This document shows positions 27,998 to 38,338 of a DNA stretch of 64,000 nt, one piece after another. The stretch's first letter is position 1; each line of letters opens with the position of its first letter. The notes under the pieces are model-generated. The model was not told where the DNA came from. It saw only the letters and a list, made by a program, of their open reading frames with translations, and made no database searches. A program made the position numbers and the translations under genes. Source of the stretch: Dyella jiangningensis (GTDB lineage: Bacteria; Pseudomonadota; Gammaproteobacteria; Xanthomonadales; Rhodanobacteraceae); assembly GCA_000632805.1 (NCBI GenBank), contig CP007444.1:4080772-4144771 (forward strand), read 5' to 3'.

Positions 27998-28779
27998 GCG
28001 TCATCGCCGTGACGCGGCTGGAGCTGCGCCGCCTGTTCGTCCGCCCGCTCGCCTGGGTTCTCGCCGCACTGACGCTGGCGCAGCTGGCGTGGCGTTTTAC
28101 GTTGCTGCTTGGCGGCTTTCTCGCCGGACAGATCAAGCTGGCCGCGTTGCCCGGCGGCCCCGGTTACACCGATCTGGTTGGCGTACCGATGCTCAGCAGC
28201 CTTCTTACCGGCAGCGCGCTGCCCTTCGGCGTGGCGGAACTGGCGCTGGTGATCGTGCCGTTGCTCACCATGTCGGTGATTGCCGGTGAGCGCAGCAATG
28301 GCACGCTGCCGCTGTGGTTTGCTGCCGGCCTTCCGGCCTCGCGCATCGTGCTGGGCAAATATCTCGCGCTGATGCTGTGGCTGGTGGTGTGGCTCGCGTT
28401 GGCCCTCGCCATGCCGCTGAGCCTGGCGCATGGCGTTACGCTGGATTGGGGAAAGCTCGCCGCCGCTTCACTGGGCTTGCTGCTGACGCTGGCCGCACTG
28501 GCGGCGATCGGCGTGGCATGTTCGGCCTATGCCTCGCATGCCTCCATCGCGGCCAGCGTGGCGCTCACCCTCGGATTGGTGCTGGCCGGCGTGAACATTG
28601 CCGCGCAGAAGGCCGGCGCCACCAACGGCGTGTTCAACTGGCTGTCGCTCAGCAGCCACCTGGAGTCGCTGCTGCGCGGCCTGGTTTCCACCGCCGACGT
28701 CGCCTGGTTCCTGATCGTGATCGGGGTGGCGCTCGCGCTCGCCACGCAACGGCTCGCTGCCGAAAGGGAGCGTGGCTGA
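27994..28779 (+). CDS. ABC-2 type transporter permease
   Basis: A 261-residue protein with about six membrane helices. It carries VIVPLLTMSVIAGERSNGTL, the ABC-2 permease motif seen in GldF-like subunits, and an Ala- and Leu-rich remainder. It is translated in coupling with the ATPase upstream, and its stop shares a base with the next start (TGATG). Confidence 0.9.
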   Translation: MSVIAVTRLELRRLFVRPLAWVLAALTLAQLAWRFTLLLGGFLAGQIKLAALPGGPGYTDLVGVPMLSSLLTGSALPFGVAELALVIVPLLTMSVIAGERSNGTLPLWFAAGLPASRIVLGKYLALMLWLVVWLALALAMPLSLAHGVTLDWGKLAAASLGLLLTLAALAAIGVACSAYASHASIAASVALTLGLVLAGVNIAAQKAGATNGVFNWLSLSSHLESLLRGLVSTADVAWFLIVIGVALALATQRLAAERERG

Positions 28780-30134
28780 TGACGCGCTTCTTCCGGCATC
28801 TGAATGGATGGCTGTTTGCCCTGGCCTTGTTGCTGGCGGCTGCGGCACTCGGCTTTCTCGCCACGCGCTACGACCGCGTGGCCGACTGGACCTTCGGCGG
28901 GCGCGCCAGCCTGTCGATGGAAAGCCGCGCCGTGCTGGCAACGCTGAAGGGCCCGGTCGACATCGTCAGCTATGCCAACCCGCAAGGCGATTTGCGCAAT
29001 ACCGTCGCCAGCTTCATGGAGCGCTACCAGCGCGTGAAGCCGGATCTGACGCTGCGTTTCGTGGATCCGCAGCAGGACCCGGCCGCGATGCGCGAGCTGG
29101 GCATCACGGTGGATGGCGCGCTGATTCTGCATTACCAGGGTCGCGAGCAACGACTGGACGAACTTTCCGAGCGCAGCCTCACCAATGCGCTCGAACGCCT
29201 CGCGCGCGGCGGGGAACGCATCGTCGCGTTCGTCTCGGGCGATGGCGAACGCCGCCCCAACGACAAGGGCAACGCCGATCTCGGCATGTTCGTCTCGCAG
29301 CTTGAAGGCCGAGGCATGCGCGCGGTGCCGCTCAACTTCGCGCAGGTCACTGCCGTACCCCAGCACACGGACCTGGTCGTGCTGGCGAGCCCCGAACTCG
29401 CGCTGCCCGAAGGCGCGGTGAAGGCGCTTACCGACTACCTCGCCAACGGCGGCAACCTGCTGTGGCTGAGTGAGCCGACCAACGACGACCTGCACCTGGA
29501 ACCGTTGGCCAATACGCTCGGCATCCGCCTCCTCCCGGGCGTGCTGGTGGACGGCCAGGGCGCCGCGTTGGGCCTGAAGGATCCGCGCATGCTCGCGCTG
29601 GGCGATTATCCCAAGCATGCGATCACGCGCGGCTTCACGCTGACCACGTTGTTCCCGCAGGCATCCGCGCTGGCGCTGGCGGCACGCACCGACTGGCAAG
29701 TAGCGCCGTTCCTGCGTTCCAGTGCGCAGAGCTGGACCGAGTTCAAGCCGATCGCCAACGAGCAGGCCTCCACGATCGCCTACGATGCCAGCGCGGGCGA
29801 ATTGAAGGGCCCGCTCGACTTCGGCTTCGCGTTGAGCCGCCTCTCGCCCAGCCCCGACAAGGCCGAGCAGCGCGTGGTGGTGATCGGCGACGGCGATTTT
29901 CTTTCCAATACCTTCCTTGGCAACGGCGGCAACCGCGCGCTGGGCGAGCGCGTCTTCGACTGGCTGCTTGGCGACGATGCACTGGTGCAGTTGCCACCAC
30001 GCGGCGCGCCGGATCGCATGTTGCAGATTTCACAGGCCCAGCTCAGCAGCGTGACGCTGGGCTTCCTGATCGTGCTGCCCCTGCTGTTGCTGCTGGCGGG
30101 CGGGTGGATCGCGTGGCGACGCCGACGCGCATGA
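28779..30134 (+). CDS. GldG-like ABC transporter auxiliary membrane protein
   Basis: A 451-residue protein with one N-terminal helix (about residues 9-29) and one C-terminal helix (about 424-445) followed by WRRRRA. Between them lies a large periplasmic region of the ABC-type uncharacterised transport (GldG) type, with LKGPVDIVSYANPQGDLR, GGERIVAFVSGDGERRPND and LPEGAVKALTDYLANGGNLL. It is thought to work with the ABC-2 pair. Role in this organism unknown; nothing in the window suggests gliding. Confidence 0.85.
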   Translation: MTRFFRHLNGWLFALALLLAAAALGFLATRYDRVADWTFGGRASLSMESRAVLATLKGPVDIVSYANPQGDLRNTVASFMERYQRVKPDLTLRFVDPQQDPAAMRELGITVDGALILHYQGREQRLDELSERSLTNALERLARGGERIVAFVSGDGERRPNDKGNADLGMFVSQLEGRGMRAVPLNFAQVTAVPQHTDLVVLASPELALPEGAVKALTDYLANGGNLLWLSEPTNDDLHLEPLANTLGIRLLPGVLVDGQGAALGLKDPRMLALGDYPKHAITRGFTLTTLFPQASALALAARTDWQVAPFLRSSAQSWTEFKPIANEQASTIAYDASAGELKGPLDFGFALSRLSPSPDKAEQRVVVIGDGDFLSNTFLGNGGNRALGERVFDWLLGDDALVQLPPRGAPDRMLQISQAQLSSVTLGFLIVLPLLLLLAGGWIAWRRRRA

Positions 30135-30622
30135 AGCGCGCAACGCGCCAGCGAGTCGGCATGCTGGCCGCGGCGATCGCGCTCGTCGCGGTCGCCACAT
30201 GGCAGTGGCAGCGTGATCGCGACGAGGCGCCGGGCACCCTGCTCACACTTCCGCCGTCCGACGTGACGCAGATCGAACTGCGCATCGGCAACGGCTCGAC
30301 CGAACACTTCACCAAGCGCGACGGCCACTGGTGGCGCGTGGACGGCGCGGCCACGCGCGCCGATGACGGCCGCCTCGCCGAACTGGCCGACACCGCCGCC
30401 GCCAGCGTGCTGAGCTGGCGGCCGCTCAGCGATTTCCAGCCCGCGCGCATTGGCCTTGCTCCACCCATGTCGGTGCTGAACCTCGACGGCCAGCAGCTGG
30501 AATTCGGCGAGACCTCGGTCACCGGCCCGCAGCGCTATGTGCGGGTGGGTGACCGGGTGGCGCTGGTTTCCGTGCGTTACACGCCGCGGCCGGCCACGCA
30601 GGAAGCGACCAAGGCCCGCTAG
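30131..30622 (+). CDS. DUF4340-like protein, last gene of the ABC operon
   Basis: A 163-residue protein with an N-terminal membrane helix (about residues 11-24) and a periplasmic domain starting [18 protein letters not shown], then [12 protein letters not shown], which is the usual opening of DUF4340. Full DUF4340 proteins are commonly much longer with several copies of the fold; this one holds about one. It overlaps the GldG-like gene by four bases, and the four genes form a single coupled unit. Confidence 0.75.
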   Translation: MKRATRQRVGMLAAAIALVAVATWQWQRDRDEAPGTLLTLPPSDVTQIELRIGNGSTEHFTKRDGHWWRVDGAATRADDGRLAELADTAAASVLSWRPLSDFQPARIGLAPPMSVLNLDGQQLEFGETSVTGPQRYVRVGDRVALVSVRYTPRPATQEATKAR

Positions 30623-30735
30623 CCTCACACCGGCGTCGCGTCCGGCGCGTCACCATCGCGGTTTGCGCGCGGGAGCACTTGCACGGTGCAAGGCCTTCCC
30701 CATATCAAGGCGCATCCCTTGGCAGGAGCGACAAC

Positions 30736-32145
<1,410 letters not shown>

Positions 32146-32161
32146 AGCCGTTTTCCTTTTC

Positions 32162-32244
32162 TGTGGGAGCGCACCCTGTGCGCGACAACCTGACGAAGCG
32201 ATACGCAGGAGCGCGCCCGTCGCGCACAGGGTGCGCTCCCACAG
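32162..32244. repeat. REP pair between gnd and mutM
   Basis: TGTGGGAGCGCACCCTGTGC at the left and the inverted TCGCGCACAGGGTGCGCTCC at the right, about 83 bp. The repeat nearly fills the spacer and ends 25 bp before the mutM start codon. Confidence 0.85.
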
Positions 32245-32268
32245 GTAATTCGTTGGACTGAGAACCTC

Positions 32269-33096
32269 GTGCCTGAACTCCCCGAAGTCGAAACCACCCG
32301 GCGCGGCATCGCTCCCCATCTGATCGGTCGCAATGTCACCGGCGTGACGTTGCGACGCCCCGATCTGCGCTGGCCCATACCGCCGGAGATCACCGAACTT
32401 CTGCCCGGCCAGCGCATCCTCGACGTGGAACGCCGCGCGAAGTACCTGCTGCTGCATACGAAGGTCGGCAGCGCGCTGCTGCACCTGGGCATGACCGGGG
32501 TGCTGCGCGTGCTGCCGCCGGATGCACTCGTCGGCAAGCATGATCATGTCGACATCGCATTGGAGCCCACCCGCGCCGAAGGCCCGCGCGTACTGCGCTT
32601 CACCGACGCGCGTCGCTTCGGCTGCCTGCTGTGGCAGCCGCCGGGTGAGACACACGAATTGCTGGCTTCGCTCGGGCCGGAGCCGCTCACCGACGACTTC
32701 GATGGCGACCTGCTCTGGCGTCTATCGCGCGGTCGCACCGCCGCCGTGAAATTGTTCCTGATGGACAACGGCATCGTCGTTGGCGTCGGCAACATCTATG
32801 CGAGCGAAGCGCTGTTCGCGGCAGGCATCGATCCACGCAAGCCGGCCGGCTCAGTATCACGCGCTCGTTATGCGCGACTCGCGGCGGAGGTGAAGCGCAT
32901 CCTCGCCTGGGCCATCGAGCGCGGCGGCACCACGCTGCGCGACTTCATCAATCCGGATGGTGCACCCGGCTATTTCTTCCGCGAATTGCAGGTGTACGGG
33001 CGCGAAGGCGAGCCGTGCCGGGTCTGCGGAACGCCGATACGGCAAGTGGTGCTGGGGCAGCGCTCGACGTTCTGGTGCCCGAAGTGCCAGAAGTGA
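32269..33096 (+). CDS. mutM: formamidopyrimidine-DNA glycosylase
   Basis: A 275-residue base-excision repair enzyme that removes 8-oxoguanine and cuts the abasic site. The start is GTG, giving [14 protein letters not shown] with the catalytic Pro2 and Glu3. A conserved Lys region ([13 protein letters not shown]), [12 protein letters not shown] and the C-terminal zinc finger CRVC..CPKC ([12 protein letters not shown]) are all present. The REP repeat lies directly upstream, so the promoter may be inside it or transcription may continue from gnd. Confidence 0.96.
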   Translation: MPELPEVETTRRGIAPHLIGRNVTGVTLRRPDLRWPIPPEITELLPGQRILDVERRAKYLLLHTKVGSALLHLGMTGVLRVLPPDALVGKHDHVDIALEPTRAEGPRVLRFTDARRFGCLLWQPPGETHELLASLGPEPLTDDFDGDLLWRLSRGRTAAVKLFLMDNGIVVGVGNIYASEALFAAGIDPRKPAGSVSRARYARLAAEVKRILAWAIERGGTTLRDFINPDGAPGYFFRELQVYGREGEPCRVCGTPIRQVVLGQRSTFWCPKCQK

Positions 33097-33108
33097 AATG
33101 AACCTACT

Positions 33109-33131
33109 CCCTCTCCCCTTCGGGGAGAGGG
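33109..33131. repeat. CCCTCTCCCC/GGGGAGAGGG hairpin after mutM
   Basis: A 10-bp perfect stem with a TTC loop, 12 bases after the mutM stop. No T-run follows. It is of the same type as the hairpin at 17356-17378. Confidence 0.6.
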
Positions 33132-33228
33132 CTGGGGCATTGCCACCTTTACGGTGGTGAGGGGCCGCACTAGCGACGAACTATATGGTTGGACTGGCTC
33201 TAAAGCCGATAGGCCCAGGTAGGGCCCT

Positions 33229-33252
33229 TCGCGCACTGGGTGCGCTCCTACA
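33229..33252. repeat. single REP unit
   Basis: TCGCGCACTGGGTGCGCTCC followed by TACA, a lone unit 19 bp beyond the 3' end of the convergent unknown gene. Confidence 0.75.
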
Positions 33253-33270
33253 AAGAGCGGCGTGGAGTGC

Positions 33271-34035
33271 TCAGTCCGGCCAGCGAAATTCCACGAAGGT
33301 ATTGTTGAAGTCGGGGTCTTCGTCGCCACCGCCCAGATGTGCCACGAGGCCGCCGTGCAGACCTTCGGCATCGAGCGATTGTCCTTCGGTGAAATGCGCG
33401 CCGAGCGCTTCCAGTTCCATCAGACGTTCGCACAACAGGCCTGCGCGATCGATATCCCGCTCGGGAATATTGCGGATGCTTATGTCGGCACGGCCAAACT
33501 TGCGCATGCCACGCGTATGCACCCAGTGGCGCCCCGCCTGCTCCTCGCCATCGCACAGGATCAGCAGGTGGTTGCGGATGGGCGCGCCGTCGCGCACGAG
33601 ATAACGCTGGCGCCAGGTGTTCGCGTCGAACAGGGTGAGGATCTGCGGATCGAGGATGGCCGTGCCGCCCACGTCCAGCAGGGCCGCGAGCACGCCCAGC
33701 GTGTCGCGCAGATAGCCCGTGTCGCCGGCATCGGGCAGGCGCCCGCGCACGACCAGCACTTCCGGCGCATCCAGCGCAAGCTTGTAAGCCTCGGGGGCAT
33801 CTTCCTTGAACATGCGGCCCACGGCGCCCTTCAGCGGATAGCCTTCCCACTGGCGCAACGCGGTGTGGTGATGACTGGTGAGCTCCATGCCTTCGGGCAG
33901 GCCTTCGCTGCCGTAGTCGACGGACGGTGCGCGACCGGCCTGGAACTTACCGAACACATAGAACTGAAGCAGGATTTCCTCGCTGCCCGGCTGCCAGTGC
34001 GGGCGTTGCCAGGCGGGAAACTGGATCTTGGACAT
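33271..34035 (-). CDS. conserved protein of unknown function downstream of tdk
   Basis: A 254-residue soluble protein without signal peptide or membrane helix. Visible segments: YVFGKFQAGRAPSVDYGSEG, ELTSHHHTALRQWEGYPL, LLDVGGTAILDPQILTLFD, and GRHWVHTRGMRKFGRADISI. The last segment resembles the region of DUF4261-type proteins, but I cannot name the family with assurance. It starts 27 bp after tdk and is the last gene of the minus-strand run that begins with the Sel1-like array. Confidence 0.7.
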   Translation of the reverse strand: MSKIQFPAWQRPHWQPGSEEILLQFYVFGKFQAGRAPSVDYGSEGLPEGMELTSHHHTALRQWEGYPLKGAVGRMFKEDAPEAYKLALDAPEVLVVRGRLPDAGDTGYLRDTLGVLAALLDVGGTAILDPQILTLFDANTWRQRYLVRDGAPIRNHLLILCDGEEQAGRHWVHTRGMRKFGRADISIRNIPERDIDRAGLLCERLMELEALGAHFTEGQSLDAEGLHGGLVAHLGGGDEDPDFNNTFVEFRWPD

Positions 34036-34062
34036 ACTGTTCCTTAGATGGGTGCGAAGGGC

Positions 34063-34695
34063 TCAATGCCCCTCGCCCAGCGGCAGCACCGTCTGCTGCA
34101 GCTCTATCCTGCCGCGCCCTTCCGTAATGTTCTTGAACTCGGCGCGGCTCACCGAGACATAGCGGTCGTTGCCGCCGATCTCAACCTGCGGGCCTTCGGT
34201 CACCGCGCGCCCCTGGCCGTCCACGCGCACCACCATGGTGGCCTTGCGTCCGGTGTGACAGATGGTCTTGATCTCTTCGAGGTTGTCCGCCCAGGCCAGC
34301 AGGTAGCGGCTGCCTTCGAACAGCTCACCGCGGAAATCGGTGCGCAGGCCATAGGCGAGCACCGGGATGTTCAACTTGTCCACCACGTCGCTGAGCTGCC
34401 AGACCTGCGTCTTGCTGAGAAACTGCGCCTCGTCGACGAACACGCAGTGCAGCGCACCGCGTTCGGCCATGTCCGCATGCACCAGCGCCAGCAGGTTTTC
34501 TTCCTTGGCGAAGCGCCGGGCATGGGCCTTGAGACCGATGCGCGAAGCCACCACCCCTTCGCCGAAGCGGTCGTCCAGCGCCGGCGTGAGGATGAGCGTG
34601 CGCATGCCGCGCTCGTGGTAGTTGTACGCGCTCTGCAGCAGCGTGGTGGTCTTGCCGGCATTCATTGCCGAGTAATAGAAGTAAAGCTTGGCCAT
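34063..34695 (-). CDS. tdk: thymidine kinase, type II, with degenerate zinc site
   Basis: A 210-residue enzyme phosphorylating thymidine for salvage. It matches the Escherichia coli family closely: [20 protein letters not shown] (P-loop), VFVDEAQFL (catalytic Glu), [19 protein letters not shown] and IGGNDRYVS. The structural zinc site is largely lost: at ICHTGRKA the second Cys of the usual C-x-C is Thr148, and the usual Cys and His of VCRKHYK are Ser183 and Glu186; only Cys146 remains. I chose the ATG at 34695. It lies 58 bp after the last Sel1-like gene. Confidence 0.94.
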   Translation of the reverse strand: MAKLYFYYSAMNAGKTTTLLQSAYNYHERGMRTLILTPALDDRFGEGVVASRIGLKAHARRFAKEENLLALVHADMAERGALHCVFVDEAQFLSKTQVWQLSDVVDKLNIPVLAYGLRTDFRGELFEGSRYLLAWADNLEEIKTICHTGRKATMVVRVDGQGRAVTEGPQVEIGGNDRYVSVSRAEFKNITEGRGRIELQQTVLPLGEGH

Positions 34696-34753
34696 GGATC
34701 GCCCCGGAAACGAGCGCACATAGTACTGCGCCGTCGCTTCCTATAGCCCTTGG

Positions 34754-35551
34754 CTACTTGCCCGGAGGTGAACCGGGAGGCGCCACGTTCTGCAGGTTGC
34801 CCACCTCGACCGTGGGCTTGGACTCCACCTGGACCTTCCACTGCAGGTCCTTCATCTTGGTGTAGCTGTTGATGTTCCAGACCGATGAGCGATAGAACTG
34901 ATCCAGCGTCATCCAGGACGGGGCATTGACGTTGTATGCGCTGGTGACTCCGGCGCCCTGGATCGTGCCCCAACCGATCGAACCCACCCTGCTGCCCGTA
35001 ACGTTCCTGCGCACGTACTCCAGCTCCATCTCCAGGCGGTGGAGCGCCACCTTGTCGTCGTACTCGACAAGAATCTCCTGGCCAACGCGGAGCGCCTGTG
35101 CGCGCTCGGCTTCGCTCAGCTGGCTCCAGTAATACTCGCGCTGTGCAATGAAGCGGCTGTATCCGCGGCTGGAGGCAAGATCCATCCATGCGTAGGCGCG
35201 CGGGCGGTCCACTGGCGTGCCCACGCCCTCCCAGTACATGTTCGCCACCGCCGCCTGCGAGGGCTTGTCCGCAAAACTGCCTGCACGCATGAACATCCTC
35301 AGTGCACGCGCCTTGTCGCCATGCTTGTAGGCAGCCATGGCGAGGTCCCGATAGCGCAGGTCCGGATGCTGGTTGACGATCATGGGATTGGCCATCATCT
35401 CGTCGAACCTTTGCAGCTCCTTCAGCGCCCTGGGATCGGTGGCGGCACGATCCAGCACCGCCGCCGGATCGGGCGCGACTTCCTGCGCGAAAGCCGCTCC
35501 GCCTGCAACAAGCCATAGACTAAGCATCGAAGCTGCCGTTCTTGTCGCCAT
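34754..35551 (-). CDS. secreted Sel1/TPR-like protein, array member 1
   Basis: A 265-residue protein: signal peptide ending AAFAQ, a DLKELQRFDEMM-like helix, a TPR-like stretch LRYRDLAMAAYKHGDKARAL, then the Sel1-like repeat SQAAVANMYWEGVGTPVDRP with RAYAWMDLASSRGYSRF. After EREYYWSQL-type and EYDDKVALHRLEMELE helices comes a short variable part and the conserved tail WNINSYTKMKDLQWKVQVES. It shares this whole plan with the next three genes upstream. Its variable segment (residues about 188-215) is the shortest. AAGGAGCG before the ATG supports the start. Function unknown; periplasmic or exported. Confidence 0.82.
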   Translation of the reverse strand: MATRTAASMLSLWLVAGGAAFAQEVAPDPAAVLDRAATDPRALKELQRFDEMMANPMIVNQHPDLRYRDLAMAAYKHGDKARALRMFMRAGSFADKPSQAAVANMYWEGVGTPVDRPRAYAWMDLASSRGYSRFIAQREYYWSQLSEAERAQALRVGQEILVEYDDKVALHRLEMELEYVRRNVTGSRVGSIGWGTIQGAGVTSAYNVNAPSWMTLDQFYRSSVWNINSYTKMKDLQWKVQVESKPTVEVGNLQNVAPPGSPPGK

Positions 35552-35684
35552 ACTGTTCGCTCCTTGAGGAATCCCTTCATTGACGCATTGGTGAGTCCGT
35601 CGCGGCACAACACCCCACCCGGCCCATCATAGACATAGACTGGCGATTCCGGCGTCCGGGCAGCAAGCCCTGCTTCTTTGGTGA

Positions 35685-36524
35685 TTACTTGGCAGGCGGT
35701 GTTGGCACGTTCTGCGCCTCACCCACGTCGACCGTTGGCTTGGACTCGACCCGCACCTGCCACTGGAGGTCCTTGAACTTGGCGTACTCATTGATCTTCC
35801 AGACCGAAGGGCGATAGAACTCGGTGAGGCTCGCCATGGAAGGCCCCATCATGTCGAATCCACCGTTCGCGCCAGATGCGCCGCTTCCACCAGGCTTCGG
35901 CATACCCGTGCTGCCGCCACCCGTGAATATCGTCGCGCCGCCGAAGCCCATGACCTTGCCGTTCCCTTTGAAGCCGACGTGGCTGCCGATGGGATTCCTC
36001 CGTATGAATTCGAGCTCCATCTCAAGACGATGGAGCGCGATCTTGTCGTCATATTCGGCATAGATGTCCTCGCCCACGCGCAGCGCCTGTGCACGCTCGG
36101 CTTCAGTCAGCTGGCTCCAGTAGTACTCGCGTTTCGCGATGAAGCGGGCATAGCCGCGGGAGGCGGCAAGATCCATCCAGGCATAGGCCCGAGGACGATC
36201 CACCGAGGTGCCGATACCATCCCAGTACATGTTGGCCACGGCCGCCTGCGAGGGCTTGTCCGCGTAGCTGGCGGCGCGCATGAACATCTTCAACGCACGT
36301 TCCTTGGCTCCGTTCTTGTAGGCCTCCATCGCCAACTCACGGTAGTAGATGTCCCGGTGCTGCGTGGCCACGCCCGGCAAGCTCATCATCTCTTCGAATT
36401 TATCCAGCTCCCTGAGATCCTTGGGATTGGTGACCGGTTGACCTGTGGTCGCCTCCTGCGCAAACGCCGCGTGACTCGCGCCAACCAGCAGCCCGAGAAG
36501 CATTGCCATCGTTTTTCCAGCCAT
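35685..36524 (-). CDS. secreted Sel1/TPR-like protein, array member 2
   Basis: A 279-residue paralogue. Signal peptide ends AAFAQ at residue 23; LYRELAMEAYKNG-like TPR helices at about 60-80; Sel1-like repeat SQAAVANMYWDGIGTSVDRP at 92-111 and AYAWMDLAASRGYARF at 113-128; then the EYDDKIALHRLEMELE helix. Residues 185-230 are Gly/Ser-rich and low in complexity, unlike the flanks. The C-terminal part EFYRPSVWKINEYAKFKDLQ matches its siblings. The 39 bases upstream of the start match those of member 1 at 28 positions. Function unknown. Confidence 0.82.
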   Translation of the reverse strand: MAGKTMAMLLGLLVGASHAAFAQEATTGQPVTNPKDLRELDKFEEMMSLPGVATQHRDIYYRELAMEAYKNGAKERALKMFMRAASYADKPSQAAVANMYWDGIGTSVDRPRAYAWMDLAASRGYARFIAKREYYWSQLTEAERAQALRVGEDIYAEYDDKIALHRLEMELEFIRRNPIGSHVGFKGNGKVMGFGGATIFTGGGSTGMPKPGGSGASGANGGFDMMGPSMASLTEFYRPSVWKINEYAKFKDLQWQVRVESKPTVDVGEAQNVPTPPAK

Positions 36525-36661
36525 GTCACTCGCTCCCTGATGAATCCCTTCTTTGATGCACCGGCATGCGTCCATCCGGCGTGATATCCATGAAGTCCAA
36601 CATTGACTGACCCGGACGGAGCGCCTCGACCTTCGGACCGCACGCCCTATGTCATCCGCGA

Positions 36662-37498
36662 TTATTTGGCAGGCGGCGCTGCCACGTTCTGCAAGTCACC
36701 CACGTCGACCGACGGTTTGGATTCGACCCGCTCCTGCCATTGGATGTCCTTGAACCTGGCGTAATCGTTGACCTTCCATACGGACGGGCGATACAGCTCG
36801 TTCAGATTCGCTATCGGGAGGCCCAAATCCTGTTCACTGGCCGATGTAGACGTGCCGCTACCGCCGGGACGAGGCAGGCCCGTGCTGGCGCGCCCCGTGT
36901 TCATCGTGTGGGTAAAGCCATAGACATTACCCGGCCCCACGAAGCCGACATGACTGCCGACGACATTTCTCCGCGTGAATTCGAGCTCCATCTGCAAGCG
37001 GTGGAGCGTGATCTTGTCGTCGTATTCGGCATAGATGTCCTGGCCTACCCGCAGTGCCTGCGCACGTTCGGCTTCGGTCAGCTGGCTCCAGTAGTACTCG
37101 CGCTTCGCGATGAAGTGGGCGTAGCCACGAGACGCGGCAAGATCCATCCAGGCATAAGCCCGAGGGCGATCCACCGAGGTACCGATGCCATCCCAGTACA
37201 TGTTGGCCAAGGCCGCCTGCGAGGGTTTGTCCGCGTAGCTGGCGGCGCGCGTGAACATCTTGAACGCACGCTCCTTGTCGCCGTTCTTGTAGGCCTCCAT
37301 GGCCAGCTCACGGTAGAGGACGTCCTTGTGCTGCCTGGCCACGCCCGGTATGTCCATCATCTCTTCGAATTTGGCCAGCTCCCTGAGATCCTTGGGATTG
37401 GTGGCCGGCTGCCCTGTGGGCGTGTCTTGTGCAGACGCCACGTGACTCGCGCCGATCAGCAGCCCCAGAACCACCACCATCGTTGCTTTTGCAGCCAT
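36662..37498 (-). CDS. secreted Sel1/TPR-like protein, array member 3
   Basis: A 278-residue paralogue and the closest relative of member 2 over residues 30-185. Signal peptide ends HVASAQ; the TPR-like helices, the Sel1-like repeat SQAALANMYWDGIGTSVDRP at 93-112 and the AYAWMDLAASRGYAHF helix are intact. The linker at about 185-232 is Gly/Ser/Thr-rich but differs from that of member 2 in sequence. The tail YRPSVWKVNDYARFKDIQWQ and KPSVDVGDLQNV is shared. Function unknown. Confidence 0.82.
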   Translation of the reverse strand: MAAKATMVVVLGLLIGASHVASAQDTPTGQPATNPKDLRELAKFEEMMDIPGVARQHKDVLYRELAMEAYKNGDKERAFKMFTRAASYADKPSQAALANMYWDGIGTSVDRPRAYAWMDLAASRGYAHFIAKREYYWSQLTEAERAQALRVGQDIYAEYDDKITLHRLQMELEFTRRNVVGSHVGFVGPGNVYGFTHTMNTGRASTGLPRPGGSGTSTSASEQDLGLPIANLNELYRPSVWKVNDYARFKDIQWQERVESKPSVDVGDLQNVAAPPAK

Positions 37499-37543
37499 GT
37501 CACTCGCTCCTTGTGGTTTCGCTGTGTCAGTGCATGCGATACA

Positions 37544-38338
37544 TCAGCTCGCTGGATGCGTCGTATCGGACGAGTTCCGAATCGACTCCAGCTCACCCAC
37601 ATCAACATGCCCCTTCAACATCTGGACCTGCCATTGCAGGTCCTTCATCTGCAGGTACTGCGTGGCAGTGAGGCGCGCCGAATCGCTGATCGAACTCATG
37701 TCCCGACTCGCGACCGCGCCGCCCGATAGACCTGCCACGCCTGCGCCGGCGGCTACACGGCTGGCGCTGTTCGCATGGATCACCACACCATAGCCAGTCC
37801 AGCCGAGACGGCTTCCCGTGACCTGTGAGCGGATGCCGCCGAGTTCAAGCGTCAGGCGACCAGCGCCGGCAGCGTCGCCGTAGTCGACCTCAAGATTCTG
37901 GCGCAGGCTTCGCGCGCGATCACGCTCCTCGTGGCCCAATTGCCTCCAGCAGAGATCTCGCTGGCGCTGCAATTCGGGATAGCCGCGGCTGGCGGCCAGT
38001 TCCATCCACGCATAAGCCTGCAAGCGATCGCGCGGAGCGCCGTCGCCGGTCCAATACATCAGGCCGACGATGGCCTGCGATGCCTTGTACGCATAGCGCG
38101 ACGCGATGAGGAACTGATCGAATGCCTCGCGCTTATGGCCTTCGCGATACGCGGCCATTCCAAGATTGCGAAAGCGCAAGTCGGGATGTGCGTCAATGAA
38201 GGAGCCAGTGGCCATGTCGGCCAGTGCCGCGCCGCTGCGCTTGAGGTCGCCCGATGAGGAGGCCGCTTGTTGCGCCCAGGCCCCGCCGCCACAGCCTGCG
38301 GCGACAAACAGCAACGAAAGCATCGCAAGCTTGCGCAT
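37544..38338 (-). CDS. secreted Sel1/TPR-like protein, array member 4 (most divergent)
   Basis: A 264-residue, more distant paralogue and the first gene of the run. The signal region LLFVAAGCGGGAWAQQ contains a lipobox-like AAGC, so it may be a lipoprotein while its siblings look soluble. It keeps the TPR-like LRFRNLGMAAYREGHKREAF, the Sel1-like SQAIVGLMYWTGDGAPRDRL with AYAWMELAASRGYPEL, and the tail YLQMKDLQWQVQMLKGHVDV. The stop is 45 bp before member 3. Function unknown. Confidence 0.8.
   Translation of the reverse strand: MRKLAMLSLLFVAAGCGGGAWAQQAASSSGDLKRSGAALADMATGSFIDAHPDLRFRNLGMAAYREGHKREAFDQFLIASRYAYKASQAIVGLMYWTGDGAPRDRLQAYAWMELAASRGYPELQRQRDLCWRQLGHEERDRARSLRQNLEVDYGDAAGAGRLTLELGGIRSQVTGSRLGWTGYGVVIHANSASRVAAGAGVAGLSGGAVASRDMSSISDSARLTATQYLQMKDLQWQVQMLKGHVDVGELESIRNSSDTTHPAS

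Noticed and set aside
30104..30130. An earlier start for the DUF4340-like protein inside the GldG-like gene.
   Set aside because: The ATG at 30131 gives the usual four-base overlap seen in this operon and a normal signal-anchor N-terminus.
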